Below are positions 48,893 through 61,000 of a stretch of 64,000 nt of DNA, piece after piece. The notes below the pieces were generated by a model, which worked only from the letters and a program-made list of their open reading frames with translations, did not search any database and had not been told where the DNA came from. Numbering within the stretch: position 1 is the stretch's first letter; each line of letters opens with the position of its first letter. The stretch covers positions 35,214,001-35,278,000 of the forward strand of contig OX485806.1 of NCBI GenBank assembly GCA_950295325.1, given 5' to 3'. The stretch comes from Polytrichum commune. Taxonomy: Eukaryota > Streptophyta > Polytrichopsida > Polytrichales > Polytrichaceae. Both the position numbers and the translations under genes were made by a program.

Positions 48893-49881
48893 CTTGATAA
48901 TGTCACACCCTCCGTTTCACCAAAAAGTGTGATATAAACAAGGTGTGACATACTTGATAATGTCACATTTTGTGCATAATGTGATATTATCAAAAAATAT
49001 GTAGAAAATCAAAATATAATTTAAAAATAAAAATAAAAACAAATACGAGACTTCAATGTTTTTGAATGTAAAATCTAATTCAAAATTGTGAATAACAACA
49101 AGAGCACATCATAATGTGTCATTGAGATCAGGTAAAGACCTCTCACTAGAGACAAAGAAGCTTCTAATGTCACATCGTTTTGTTGATGTTAAATGTGCAA
49201 CACCAATTCTAATGAGTTTGTCATGGATTTTTTCCATTTCTAACAACTCATGAGTGTTGAAAATTTGAGAACCTTGGCTAGCCATAAAATTCAAAACATC
49301 TTTAGCATATTTTTGTGCATCGCTTAGCTTCACTACTTTAGACTCATCATCACTGCTATCAACAATCAATGGGTCCACTTCCATGGAATCAAGAACCTGC
49401 TCGCCATCTTGCACTAATTGCACAAGCTCCTCGGTAGAAAATTCCACCTCAAAATCATCTTCACCTTCCATGTTTATGTACTCCAAAGGACAAAGCTTTT
49501 CTACAGGCTTGCCTTCAACATCCAAACCCAAATTTAATGCGGCGATGAGTCTACCCAATTCCAAAGTTGCTTCCTTCATTTTGGACTTCATACGTTCATC
49601 AAGATTGTTTATATCTGCATTCCACTCTGCAGGCAATATGGCGGATTTTCTCCAACAATTTCTAATGGTTTGATCATCTAATTTGAAATTACACAAGACA
49701 TCCCACTATGCCGAAAGCATTGAATGAGAGCTCATTCAATGACCCCCAATATGCTTTGCTTTAGCCCATGCTCACCCATAAACAATAATATCAAACCCAT
49801 GCCCACTCATACAATCCATCCATACTTGATATTATCACATTTACATTACGGATTTTGAAAAAAAATAATGACATTATCAAG
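48893..49881 (-). mobile_element. Internally deleted pogo/Tigger-like DNA transposon
   Basis: Inverted ends read CTTGATAATGTCAC at the left (48893) and, on the other strand, CTTGATAATGTCAT at the right (ending 49881). Additional sub-terminal copies of the motif lie at 48953 and 49830. The interior carries only the C-terminal part of a transposase (see 49109-49696), so most of the gene has been lost. TA dinucleotides lie near both ends but not at the same offset, so the exact borders are uncertain. Confidence 0.55.
49109..49696 (-). pseudogene. C-terminal fragment of a pogo/Tigger-type (DDE_1) transposase
   Basis: An open frame of 195 codons. Its start, FKLDDQTIRNCWRKSAILP, is the conserved block after the DDE domain of pogo/Tigger transposases ('..TI.NCWRK.GILP'). 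An acidic tail follows (EGEDDFEVEFSTEELVQLV, MEVDPLIVDSSDDES), ending RSLPDLNDTL. The HTH and catalytic domains are missing upstream. The frame has no stop, so the fragment is either young or still translated. Confidence 0.7.
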
Positions 49882-52403
49882 GGTGATAGGGATAATAACG
49901 AGGGAGTTTTACACTATGAAAATCGGTTTCAAACTTTTAGGTGACAATATCAAGGTGTTTGTGTGATCAACAAGGTCAGTGTAGATCCAAAGTGAAGAGT
50001 TCCGAGGACAGGGGATGGAGCGATGGTCGAGGGAGCGTCTCCGAGGGCACAGAGAGAATGGAGCGTTGGCCGAGGGAGCGAGAAGCGGCCAGGTGGCGGC
50101 TTGCGGAGAACCAAGCAGACAAGGGCTCGGTATGAGAGAGGACAGGGTGAAGACCCTTCGCCAACGGGAACTGCACCCCGAGCCGGGTATCGGGCAGCCG
50201 CAAGAGGAATGAAGATGAGGACCCGGGCAGAAAGGGGAAGGCAGGAGATACCCGGAGGGCCAGCCTTTTAAAAGACGGGGTGAGGTGACGTAGCGAGGTG
50301 ACGTGGAGCCAGCAAGGGGACGTGGCCGCCTTAGGTAGTTGAAGGGACACACCCCCATGTTAGGGTTAGGATACCAAGAGGGGAGGTAGGAGCTAATTAG
50401 TGAGCTACACCTAGGGTTAGTGAACACTTGGCCACCATAGGAAAGCAATTAGTAAGCCTAAACAATGCCCTTTGGTAACTAGGCGGAAGGACATGAAAGG
50501 GCGGCCAATTTTGGATGAATTTGATTAACATTTCCGTTGCACAATGAAGGAGCCAACTTTGGATGAACGGGGGAGTGATGAATGATAACCGTAAGCACCT
50601 AGGCACATCTAGGTATTAGAAGGAATTGCAACAAATACACTTCTCACGAACATCTATATTTAGCACGTGTAGCTCTGTAAATAGACACGTCAGACATAAA
50701 TTTAGACTGCAACCTGAATTCTGACTAAAATTAGCCTAATTAGACATTTGGCATTAGGAGGCCAAACCTAACCGCTAATTCAACCAAATGTAAGATTTCC
50801 AAAAGCTATATAAAGGGGCACTACGGACCCCTATAGCACCTCATTATTCATTTCCAACATTCCTACGTGAGCGTCATCGAAGCCGGCCTTGATTAAAGGT
50901 CCGCAACATCGAACGAAGCCGGCCTTGCTTAAAGGTCCGCAAGTTCGTCTTCTTTGATCTTCAAGACGAAAGCTCGTGTCCTTGAGGGCCCGCGAGACCA
51001 CGAAACGCGAGAACGACGATCCAAGATTCCGAGATATTTTGAAGGTACTCGAAGTCGAAAGACTTCGAGTATAAGGACCAGTTGGTAGCCGAGAGCCGAG
51101 AGCCGCGAAGACTGGAGGCCCGCGGCTGAGAGACCGCGAGACTGCGTAGACGAAGACGAAGACTTAGAGATACTTGAAGATATTTGAAGATGGACGGTTT
51201 TGAGTAAGAAGACTAAAGTCCGGAAACTGGGAGCCCAAGTTGCTGAAGGCCCGCGACCTTGAAGGCCCACGAGACCGAAGGTCCAGGGAATTGATCGGAG
51301 CCGGTCTTTAAATTAAGATCCGCAACAAACGAGTTCGAAGAATCGCGGAGGCGCGACGCCGGTCTTAAAATCTGAGGGCCCGCGCGACTGAAGGACCACG
51401 GTACCAGAGGCCGAGAGGACTTTAGGATTTGAAGGTCTTTTCAAGAGTTTACGAAATCCAGTACTACAAGAAAAGACTTGAAGACATTAAAAGCTTTCTT
51501 CAATTCAGGGAGACTGAGGGCCCTCGGGACCAGAGGACCGCAAGCCCGAGACTAAGACCGCAAGTTTGAAGCCCTTTTGAGGACTAAAGGTTTAAACGAA
51601 CTTTCTAACCAAGATCTAAGATACCTTTTTGGTCTAAGGAGATGTCAAGATATCAAAAGTGAAGATGTTAAGAGATTGACAAAATCCGAAGCTCATCGTG
51701 AAGACAAAGAAGATTGCGTAAGGAATCCAAGACCAAAGCACTCAAGAGAATAGGAAGATTAGAGAAGATCCTTCCTAGGAATTTAGAGATATTCAAGAAT
51801 GAAGAACTAAACTCTCATGAGTAGAGAATACAAAGGAAAACCAGACAAAAGGGAACTTTAGAAGAATGAAGACATTAAGAGGATTTCAAAGCCATCATTC
51901 GAGAAAAGAAGAAATTAAAGACCATCAAGTAGTCAACTTCCACTTTAAAGGCATTGCAATAAATTGTTAAATGAAAACTCTCAAAGTAATGTGATTGTGA
52001 ACTTTGGTTGAGGATTTATAAATGAATGGAAGAATGTTGTTATTGATTACAACAGAGCACTCTCTTCATTCATAACACTTAACCTCGACATTAGGATTTC
52101 GGGGAACATAAGCTTGAAAGCTTAGGCTACTTTCTCCTTAGAGATTTATCCAAGAGGAAACACCTTCAAAAGTTAATTTAGATAAGTGTGGTGTCCATGT
52201 AAACCGGTCAGCAGCGGGTTACACCGTCTAAGTTTGCTGAGGGTTTGAAGGTGACCTCGACAATGTTCTATTAACAAGGGTGACATTATCAAGATTAGAC
52301 TGTATAAACGAACTCCTATCATGTTCTGAAGAATGATTTGTGACATTAAGCTTAGTAGGTCTTATGGTTTATGAGATGCAAAAACTTTGACACCAATCTA
52401 CTA
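49882..52403. other. GC-rich, LTR-like region of unknown nature
   Basis: Base composition shifts to over 50% GC at 49980-50300 and again at 50870-51560. TATATAAA at 50807-50814 is followed by GGGGCACTACGGACCCCTAT and CATTATTCATTTCC, resembling the U3/R junction of a plant LTR. After it a module GCCGGYCTT..TTAAAGGTCCGCAA recurs at 50881 and 50917 (36-bp period) and, degraded, at 51299 and 51360. These are embedded in 'GGCCCGCGAGACC' repeats, then AAGA-rich sequence to about 51960. TGACATTATCAAG at 52281-52293 repeats the pogo-like terminal motif. No reverse transcriptase, integrase, primer-binding site or second LTR was found, so a solo LTR is only one possibility. Confidence 0.4.
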
Positions 52404-52699
52404 CCATAACACTAGAGCACGTTCGTCACCTGGCGAACGATTTTTTTTTTTTGAAAAAATAAGGTTTGTTTGATGAAAATAGTTTTTTTTTAAATTCGTT
52501 CTTCTATTTTGAGGAAAAAAAAATTCGTCTTGGAACAGAGTAGATGTACCGGGATGACAACTTAAATTGATTTTTTCATCCATTTGTGCCGGGTCCCCTT
52601 GTCGAAACCTAATTTTTTGCCCTAATCTTGCTTAACCTAAGTACTTTCACTTAACTTGATGTAAACTGTATGTCTTTTCTGTTTGCACACTTGTATGTA

Positions 52700-54440
52700 T
52701 TTGTTTTTTGTTGTGTGTAAGTGTGCAAGAGAGAAATTAGCAATGGCTCCCAAGCAACAAAGGTAGATTTTGCATTTGTTCCCATTACAAAAGATGAGAG
52801 GGCGGTGGAGATTGAGAAGGAGTTTTCAAGTTTGGACCAGAGGTTAGAGGAAGAGCGCTCAAGACCAGGCAAGGATATTTTGAAACGACCAGTGGGGAGA
52901 CCAAAGAAGACAGAGATGGTGTTGTTGAAGCCAAAACTTGAGAAGATGAAGCGATCATGAAATGTTAGAGGTTCCTACACAAACTGGTTTACTCCAGTTC
53001 TTTGGTCGCCTATTTTCAATGCAATGAAACAACATAGATGCATTGCATGAGGTTTGAGTTTCTTGAGGGCAGCTTACAGGAAACTAGGAGATCTCTCTAG
53101 TGTGTATGACAATTTATCTAAGAATTCTATAAGAGATTGGTTCTATTCAAACGGAGAGCTGAAAGATACATACAAGAGATGTGTAGAATTTGGCACTTAC
53201 TTTGCCAAATCTGCTCAACATTGTCCAGTGTTAGAATCTCACCCTGCCTTGAAAGAAGAAATTTGCACAGTCTTGAAGAAGATGAGGATGGCAGGACAAC
53301 CTCTTTATGCAGTTTGCATCCATCCATTAATCAAAGCAATCATCCTCGACAAAGCTCCACAGATTCTTGAAGGTACACATTCAACAGTTTTTCGTGTCTT
53401 ATGAATGGACCAAGAATTTTGTCAAGTCTGAACTAAATTGGAGTTACCGAGCATCAACAACTGCAACGGGAAAATTATCAAAAGACTTTGAAGAGCAGGG
53501 CAAAACAATGGCACAACGTTGTGCATATTTGGTGAAAGTTCACAACATTCCTAAGGAATTAGTTGTGAACTCTGACCAAACAGGGATACATTTAGTACCT
53601 ACATGAGGATCTAGGATGTGGAAGACAAAAGGAGCCAAACATGTCAAGGTATACGGAGCAGAGGACAAACGACAAATTACCGTTACAATCTCTTCAGCAG
53701 GAGATGGTCGTTGTTTGCCTTTCCAAGTAATTTTCCAAGGCACAACCACAAAATCTATGCCTAAGTTAGAAGGAGGGAGAGAAGAGTGAATTATCAGGGT
53801 GGAATATTTCCTACAGCTACAACTACTGGTCTACATTAGAAATGTGCAAAGAGTTTGTATAGAAGATTCTTAAACCATACTTGGTTGCACAAATTGAGCT
53901 CAAGGCACTTCCAGCAGATCAAGAGACGATCCGGCTCATAGACTGTTGGAGTGTGCACATTAGCAAAGAATTTCAGGAGTGGATGAAGATTCATCACCCC
54001 GAAATTCATGTACTCTACATTCCTGCTTCACTATGGATACTATAACAAAGCAACTAAATAGAGGAACAGATGTGTACATTGATTTCAAAATGTCTAAGCT
54101 AAAGCCTCACATTTGTCATTGGCTTTACAAAGTTTGGATTCATGTTTCAAGCAAAATCAATATGATTAGCAAAGGATGGGAGCAGGCTGGACTTTTAAGA
54201 GCATTTGACAGTGAGTTTCAAAAACAAGCTATGATGGATAATATGGTAAAACCATTGTTTAACAACAAAGGAGAAGAAGGAGTGCAAGCTACAGATACAG
54301 AATGCAATGAAGAGATTGACGTCGAAGTGTCTTTAGACACTATAATGGAGAATAATTTGAGTAGAGTGGCAGAACTTTCCAAGACAACCAACTCAAATCG
54401 AATGACAACAATATGGGAGCTTGCAAGAAAAAAAATTTGA
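52700..54440 (+). pseudogene. Tigger/pogo-type DDE transposase relic
   Basis: Order of parts: an AT-hook-like RPVGRPKK (near 52890), GSYTNWFTP, and a helix-rich DNA-binding segment, SFLRAAYRKLGDLSSVYDNL ... IRDWFYSNGELKDTYKR. The CENP-B-like block HPALKEEICTVLKKMR ... KAIILDKAPQIL follows. The DDE domain has VVNSDQTGIHLVP with the first Asp at 53574-53576, KTKGAKHVKVYGAEDKRQIT, and RLIDCWSVHISKEFQEW with the second Asp at 53941-53943. The C-terminal part is open at 53979-54440 (LYKVWIHVSSKINMISKGW... GLLRAFD). In-frame stops occur at 52957 and 53605, and the two Asp codons are out of frame with each other. The third acidic residue could not be placed. The gene is inactive. Confidence 0.86.
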
Positions 54441-54608
54441 CAAAGTTATGATGTAAGTTTTTCCCACTGAAATTCTATTGCATTCAAATTAAGTGTTGTT
54501 TTAGTACATGTACTTACACATCATCTATCTATCTACTTACACTCATAGACATGTCTACGTGCAAATTCGGCTGTTGACCTGCAAGACACATCACAAGTAC
54601 AAAAATAG

Positions 54609-54899
54609 TCAGCAACAAACAAATTCAACATCTGCTTCAATTGTAATCTCGTTCAAGCTATCACCAGTTTTGTAATCACAAGCCGATACAATGTCACTTA
54701 CCCTAATTATTCTATCACTTGCTACAAGGTTGAAGGCGGGATACTCAAGCATGATCATGGGTGTGAAACCAAGAATTTCCACATCCAAGTTTCCAACAGA
54801 TTCCAAAATCGAATAATTTCTATGGACCCATAAACCCTTGGGGTTCAGGAGAATATTACCTTCAGCATCCCGACTCAAGCAACTGCTCCAACACCCCAC
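54609..54899 (-). other. Exon-like open frame inside the transposon, function unknown
   Basis: The - strand frame reads LSRDAEGNILLNPKGLWVHR, NYSILESVGNLDVEILGF, TPMIMLEYPAFNLVASDRII and so on. Right after RIIR comes a good splice donor, AGG|GTAAGTG (exon end at 54702). An acceptor-like CATGCAG lies upstream near 54908. The frame also continues past the donor to a stop at 54609. It looks like a coding exon, and transposons of this class do not normally need it. It could be captured host sequence or a second element gene. No relative is recognised. Confidence 0.4.
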
Positions 54900-54974
54900 G
54901 GCACCTGCATGGTCATGGTCACGGCCACAACATAGTTACGACTTATGTTTCTGCTGGATCAATTCAGCTTGCTT

Positions 54975-55110
54975 AAACACTCACAGGAGCAACTCACTCA
55001 ACATGAGAAACTCACTCAACCAGTTTAGCAACTCACAGGAGAAACAACACTCACATGAGAAACTCACTCAACCAGTTCAGAAATTCACTCAACCAGATTC
55101 ACAACGACTT
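54975..55110. repeat. CTCACTCAAC minisatellite
   Basis: Four to five imperfect repeats of AACTCACAGGAG.AAC or CATGAGAAACTCACTCAACC. Confidence 0.8.
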
Positions 55111-55241
55111 TGACCTCTCCGGGGTGAACCTGTTTCGGAACCAGGTTGAATCTGCTTGTTTCATTCCCTAAAACCTCGACTCAAGAAAACCAAGCTCCCC
55201 AACTCCAAGATCCCGAGCTGATCTCCTCGACCTTTTGTGTC

Positions 55242-55465
55242 CACCTCCTCGGCCTTCTCCGACTATGACTGCCTGCTCCGAAACTGGAGTTGTGTCCCCT
55301 CAACCACCGGTGCCACCTTCTATGTCCACCACCGACAACTGCTCCTCGACACCACCTCCTCAGCCTCCTCCGACTGTGGATCTGCCGGCTCCGAAACTGG
55401 AGCTGCGTCCTTCTCAACCACCGGTGCCACCTCTACCGGTGTAGCGAAATCCTCTTCCGAAGCAG
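55242..55465. repeat. Two copies of a 113-bp proline-codon-rich unit
   Basis: CCTCCTCRGCCTYCTCCGAC ... GCTCCGAAACTGGAG ... TCAACCACCGGTGCCACC occurs from about 55242 and again 113 bp later. All three + frames are open over much of 55235-55700 because of composition; one reads PQPPVPPSM, PPPQPPPTV and similar, like a proline-rich tail. I do not call a gene. Confidence 0.7.
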
Positions 55466-55949
55466 GTGCCTCCTCCGAACAACAGGTGGTTCCTCCTCGA
55501 CAACATGTGCCTCCTCTACCGGAGCAGACACCTCCTTCTCCTCAAATGCAAGGCCTCCACCTCTTGAGCGGCTACCCCTCCTCAACAACATGGGCCTCCT
55601 CCGATGGACCAACTTCCTCCTTGACGATCCAGGATGTGATAAACGATCACTAATAGGAAGAGGTCGTAGCAACTCCAGTCTTATGCAGGCACCTGCTCGG
55701 CTGTGAGCAATGGAATTTGTGGACCCTAACTGACTTTCCAACTCCTAAACCGTGATAATAGGATCTAGTGCGCTTTACCAGCTTGTGAAGCTTGTAATGG
55801 CCTGCGAATAGAGTCTGCTTCACCCAACTTTCTGGATTTTCGTTCTTTTCATAATATAATTTTCCATAATTTCGTTCTTCATGGCTTGGAATTTCTGATT
55901 TTTTTCGTGTTTTTTTTTTTTTAATTATTTAAGAACGAACCTGCTATGG

Positions 55950-57044
55950 TATTACGGTATACATGGAGGAGCAATGCTTTTTGTTTGCAACTAGGGAGAT
56001 GGTTCCAACCACGGAAAAAAGTCCGTCCCTCCCATGCATGCACGTGCACAACCCTAAATCTACCAATCTCATAGTCCATATTTTCTTGAAGAATCCAGGA
56101 GATTTGGAGTCTCATATGTATTGTCCAATAAAGTAACACAAGTTTTTGGGCTCCAAATTTATGGAATACATGTAATCATGTCACCTTGAAGGACCAAATT
56201 TCAAAGGAAAAAAACTTTCTCAATTTGGGCTTAGATCCTTTGGGGTATATAAGCACTTGTGTCACAAAACATGTGATGTGATTTTGAGGTTTTTGAGGTT
56301 TTAGTTTTTTTTTTTTTTTTTTTTTTTGCTAGCATTTTGGGTTACATTCATAATAAGTGGAATAAAGGTGTAGAATAGAAAATAATAATCACAATAATAA
56401 TCACAACAAATTTGCAAAGCATGTTTTGCTTGCAACTTTAGGAAAACTCTCATAACATTCTAGAGGTTGGGAGATGAGGTTAGGGTGAGATTATTGAGAG
56501 AGGAAGGATTTTGAAGGTTTTGGAGTATGATGAAAGAGGATTCACTGGAGATGTTTGCGGATGAGAAGGGAATTGCCTTCTTTCTTTTCTTTTTGGCCCA
56601 GGGAAAAAAAAACCCACCCCTCACATGCAATTCACTACATGGAAATATTACATGCAATCTTCAAGTTGGCTTTAGTGTGTAGTTGTTTAGAGGGAATACA
56701 CTAGCACATCTTGCCTACACATTGCAAAGAGAGTAGTCAACATTTCAACAGGTAGCACCTGAATTGTTTTATCATTTACTTTGCAGTGGTTGAATGGGCA
56801 ATTGAAGGTATTTTTGGTGTAAGTGGTTGGAAAACTTTCTACTACATCTTCCAGAAAGCAATTGTCATAATCTTACAAAGATTTAGAATGTCAAAATCTA
56901 CTAAAAAAGATAACCTTTGTGCATATTGCATACTATTTAAAGACTTTTATGTTGGATAAATGAGAGGTACACTACTACGCGACAATTTGCTCTCGCCTTT
57001 TGTTTTTATGCAATATGTTGAATGATATAGTCACCGAGCCAATG
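55950..57044. other. Intergenic, no gene recognised
   Basis: Contains a 23-base T tract at 56305-56327. Nothing else is supported. Confidence 0.45.
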
Positions 57045-57130
57045 CATAACAGTGTTCTGTGAGATTGGCATCAGTCTGAATAAGGAGAATATTCCGTATA
57101 ATATTGTCAATCCCACAAAACACTGTTATG
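57045..57130. other. 86-nt near-perfect hairpin
   Basis: CATAACAGTGTTCTGTGAGA (TTG) at the left pairs with the complement of the right arm (CAATCCCACAAAACACTGTTATG), 21 of 23 bases. The loop is about 40 nt and contains a smaller palindrome, AATATTCCGTATAATATT. It could be a tiny MITE or a hairpin-RNA locus. Confidence 0.6.
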
Positions 57131-57457
57131 GATCTGAATAATGTACAGTGTCCGCTCGCAGGCCATTGCTAGTTCTCAACATGGAGAGGCTCTGGTCTCA
57201 TCTAAGATAGACATGGTTTAAACCAACACTTTAGGTTGGTCCACTGACACCTGGTTGGCTTTAAAAAGGGACATTAACATAGGCAACTGCAGCTAAATTA
57301 GACACCCACCGAACATATTATAAGTAAATAAAAATAATAAAAATAAGCTCATATGCAGTTTTATGTTATGACTTCGTAAAGTAGGCTCCCATAGCTGTCC
57401 CTTAGGCCCCTTGGCATCAATCAGGATTGGGTGTGGATGTGTTCTACCCCGAAAATA

Positions 57458-58047
57458 CACTATTTTGTCTAATTAGTGTGGGTCACCACTTGGAGTTACG
57501 TGTTGCTGTGATTTCCTACTGAGAGTATTATTGTTTACCCAAACAACATAAGTGCACTAAATATGGTATTTAGTGTCACCAATTATAATTGTCTTGCTCA
57601 ATACTAATTGTAAAATGTGGTATAGTGTCACCAACACTACATGTTAACCCAACATGATTTGCTACTCCTTGTAATTTTTTGGAGGGGATTATAGATTTAC
57701 AGTGTTGCAACTACTATCACTTACAAAGTGATTTCTCATCCAAATTTCAAACATCCATGACATTATTTCATCACAAGTTGTTGACAAGAGAAGGTAGGGT
57801 TTTTGCCAATGGGTGAACTCATCCATCATCCATGACCATGTTTGTTCACTTATTTGTAAGAAGTTCCATCCAAAAACACCATAGCAACATCATACACCAT
57901 ATGACACTAAATATCATATTTAGTGTAGTTAGTGTGCACAATGAAGAATATGATATAACCGAGTTGGTAAAAACTCATACTTCCAATAAAAAGTAATAAC
58001 AACTTGTAATTCCAAATGGTAACCCACACTAATTAGACAAAATAGTG
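57458..58047. mobile_element. CACTA-like non-autonomous element, 590 bp
   Basis: Both ends read CACTATTTTGTCTAATTAGT (+ strand at 57458; - strand at 58047), continuing GTGGGT.ACCA.TTGGAATTAC with few mismatches over about 40 bp. Interior TTAGTGTCAC and ACTAAATATCATATTTAGT palindromes recur. The segment 57555-57790 is shared with 46290-46540. The usual 3-bp target duplication is not obvious (ATA left, CAG right). Confidence 0.75.
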
Positions 58048-61000
58048 CAGTCCAAGTTGTAATTTCTATAGTTTGAGCCTTGAGCCTCGGGGGGGGGGCA
58101 GTGTGTTAGAAAGTTAAGGATATAGGTGCGAACAACCACTATTTTATAGGGGGGTATTACTTTCAATTCTCTTCTTTTTTTCACATGCTATCATTATGTA
58201 AATTTCTACTTTGGGTTAATAGAAAAATGGCTTGCATTACTTATAATTTCAAATTCCCTATTATTCCATACCCTATAGTACTTTAAAGATGTCCAGTGCC
58301 ATTTTTGATACCCTATATTACTCTTAAGTCCAATTATAAAATTTTGCCCCCATGTTTTTAAAATACCCTATCATTTGTTCGCACGTATATTGCTACTCCA
58401 ACCAATGACTACCCCCCCCCCCCCCCCCGAGGTTTGAGCACAACCTCTTGGCAACCCTTCTACCGTCCCCCCACAGCTCTTTTACCAACTCCTAGTCTAG
58501 GCAACCTGTGTACCAACCCCAACAGCCCTTCTACACACCAATCCTTAGCCTCGGTCATACCATGCCCACACACTAGGACCAACCTTTGGCCCACACTAGT
58601 GAGAGAGCTTTCATGTTGATAAGAGTTCTTGTCTTGTGTGCATTGGCAAAATTGCAATGCGTTACATCCAATGAGGTTATTGTGAGTAGGACGAAAAATC
58701 CTTACTAGTCGCATAATTTTTTTGGAAAGAAATACACATTCCCTATCAAGAGGGGCTCATCATATTGGCCCTATTGTGGCCATGGTCTAATTTCCCACCC
58801 TTGGCAAACCTTATACTGACCCTCTCGAGCCCACATCCTCATGACCTACCAACTCCAACAACGTGCAACCCAACTTAGCTCAAACCCGAACTCCCTTGTG
58901 CTTCGTCCGACCCCTACTCGGCCGCACCTTAAATCAACCCCATTCATCAATGACATTCATCCATGATGTGTTTCATATCGGAGCATGCATGCATTAAAAA
59001 TAGAAATTCATGTAGATCTGAGCTCATATAAATGACATGATTCAAATGCGTACCATGTGTATGTGAACATTGTTGTTACATATGCACAAAATGTTGCTTC
59101 CTCTTATGAAATAGGTTGTGTTTATTAGACTTTTGATCACATTGACCAAGAAAATGTGACTTTAATACCAAGGATTTGTAACAACACATGCCATAGAATG
59201 TATTCCAACACCGTGGGGGGGGGGGGGGGAGGGTTAAAGGCATGGTCAATATTGTAAGTTTTGACTAAAATCTAATGTAAGACTCTAGCACCGGGCTTAC
59301 GAGTGAGGCTAAGTCCGTCACTGAAGCGATGGAATATTTATGTGTTTGGACGAAAGCACTTCACCATACTTGTTTGAAAATTTTGAAAATTTACATTATC
59401 GATTCACGAGATGTGATGAAAACATGAACGTGTCATGTTACAATGATTAGGGTGTCTCGTGATTTCTCCCTTAGTATGTTGCTTCTAGGTGAAGGTTTAA
59501 TTCTCTAGAAATCCATCGTCACGACTCCATGATTTTGGCATGTTCTCATGTTTTGGTTTTTTCAAACAATCGTTGCCAAACTAGGGTCATTGTTGCACCG
59601 TTTATTCTCAAGAATCCCCCAAATTCATGACTTGCCAAAGAGCATGAAAACATGACACAATAAAAAGAGCACTTTGTGGTCTCGCTAGCCTAACTTTAAA
59701 GAGCTTGGCACCAATTCCCAACGGGGAGGTGCCCGATGGTGCCCAAAGTGGAGGGGCCTTTATGCTTGGGCATCTTGGGGGCATCTCGAAGAGCATCTAT
59801 CAAACAATCAATGAATTTTGTTCCTAATTTGTCTTGAGAAAACACGCGTGGATCCATACGTACACTCCCGTTCAAAGCTGCAAAAAAAGTCGAGCATTGT
59901 GTGTGTTGGTGAGGATAAGAGCAACTCCAACAGTCCCTGAAAAACTATTCCCTCAATAACCGGCTTTTCTAGGTTTTATTGGGAGCAATATTGCAACCCA
60001 CACAACCAACACCGGTTATTTGGAGAGAGGCCAAGATTTTTTTAAAGGGTGTCTCACTCTCTCAATAATGGGTGGCCAATGCAAATCTAGATTCATACAT
60101 AGATGTGGACGTCACGGGTAGGATATAAGCATGCGGCATTAGAGTTCTCCTTAAAGTAACCACGTGTTCAAAGGGAATCCGAATGGGAAAGTAAAAGTAT
60201 TCTTACGTGTAGATTGTGCTACTTAAATCACGGTCTTCTTTTAAACTCAAATAACAAGAGGGTGACATCAATTTTGGTCGAATCGAGGTCCATAATTCAA
60301 TCTTTGTCTGATTTATTTAAGAGGTTACTAAAGGATACTGAATGTGGGATTAGATAAATATTTTCTTGATGGGTGGCTTAAACCCAAGGCCTCAACCTGG
60401 ACCCCATGGGAACTCCAAAATCAAGTTGCCTTACGTTGGAATGGTACTCATACGAGTGACCTTCCTAGCACTTGAGATTGGGTGCACCCAATCATAGTGA
60501 GGGGTATATGAGTCAACTGGGTATTTCCAACCAACCATATGGGAACCTATGGGTTTGTCCTTGCCAACTTGTGTGCACCTATTTAAGGTGCTCACCTACA
60601 TAAGCAGGGCAATAGTTGTTGGGACCCCTCTATTTTTTCATAACGATCATTTCAGGACTACATATACCCTCATTACCAACTCAAAAATGAAACAACACCA
60701 TATTTCATGTTGGTGGCCACATTGGAGTCATCTTTCAAATTCTCATGAAGTTCATAATTTTGAGTTTTGATTCTTCCTTTTTTTTCACTTTACACATAAC
60801 TTAATTGGCCCCCACAATCGTTGAAAGCCAATTTACTGAGAGAATTGTTTACGTTGATTGGTGTACGTGCTCTTAAAATCTCCGGATTTTTTTAACAACG
60901 CTTCGATACCTACAATGTGGTGGAATGTTGTGGCCCTCCTACGAACTACAAAGGCTTGGTAGCAATTGATTGATCGAAAGGGCTTTGACGAGAAAGTGGT

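Larger units (their letters stand above)
52404..55949. mobile_element. Probable full-length-sized Tigger/pogo-type element with extra sequence
   Basis: The left end TACCATAACACTAGAGCACG TTCG (from 52402) and the complement of the right end, TACCATAGCAGGTTCGTTC (to 55951), share TACCATARCA and RGTTCGT. Both sit next to TA, the usual target of this superfamily. Between them lie the transposase relic (52700-54440), an exon-like - strand frame (54609-54900), a CTCACTCAAC minisatellite and a proline-rich tandem region. The terminal match is short, so the borders are a hypothesis. Confidence 0.45.

Noticed and set aside
49909-50448. 179-codon - strand frame, proline/serine/arginine-rich
   Set aside because: The region is GC-rich, so stops are rare in several frames on both strands. 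There is no family resemblance, and it fits better as part of the LTR-like stretch.
55181-55741. Proline-rich protein gene in any of three + frames
   Set aside because: All frames are open because of CCT/CTC composition and a 113-bp duplication. No start context, splice structure or conserved motif favours one.
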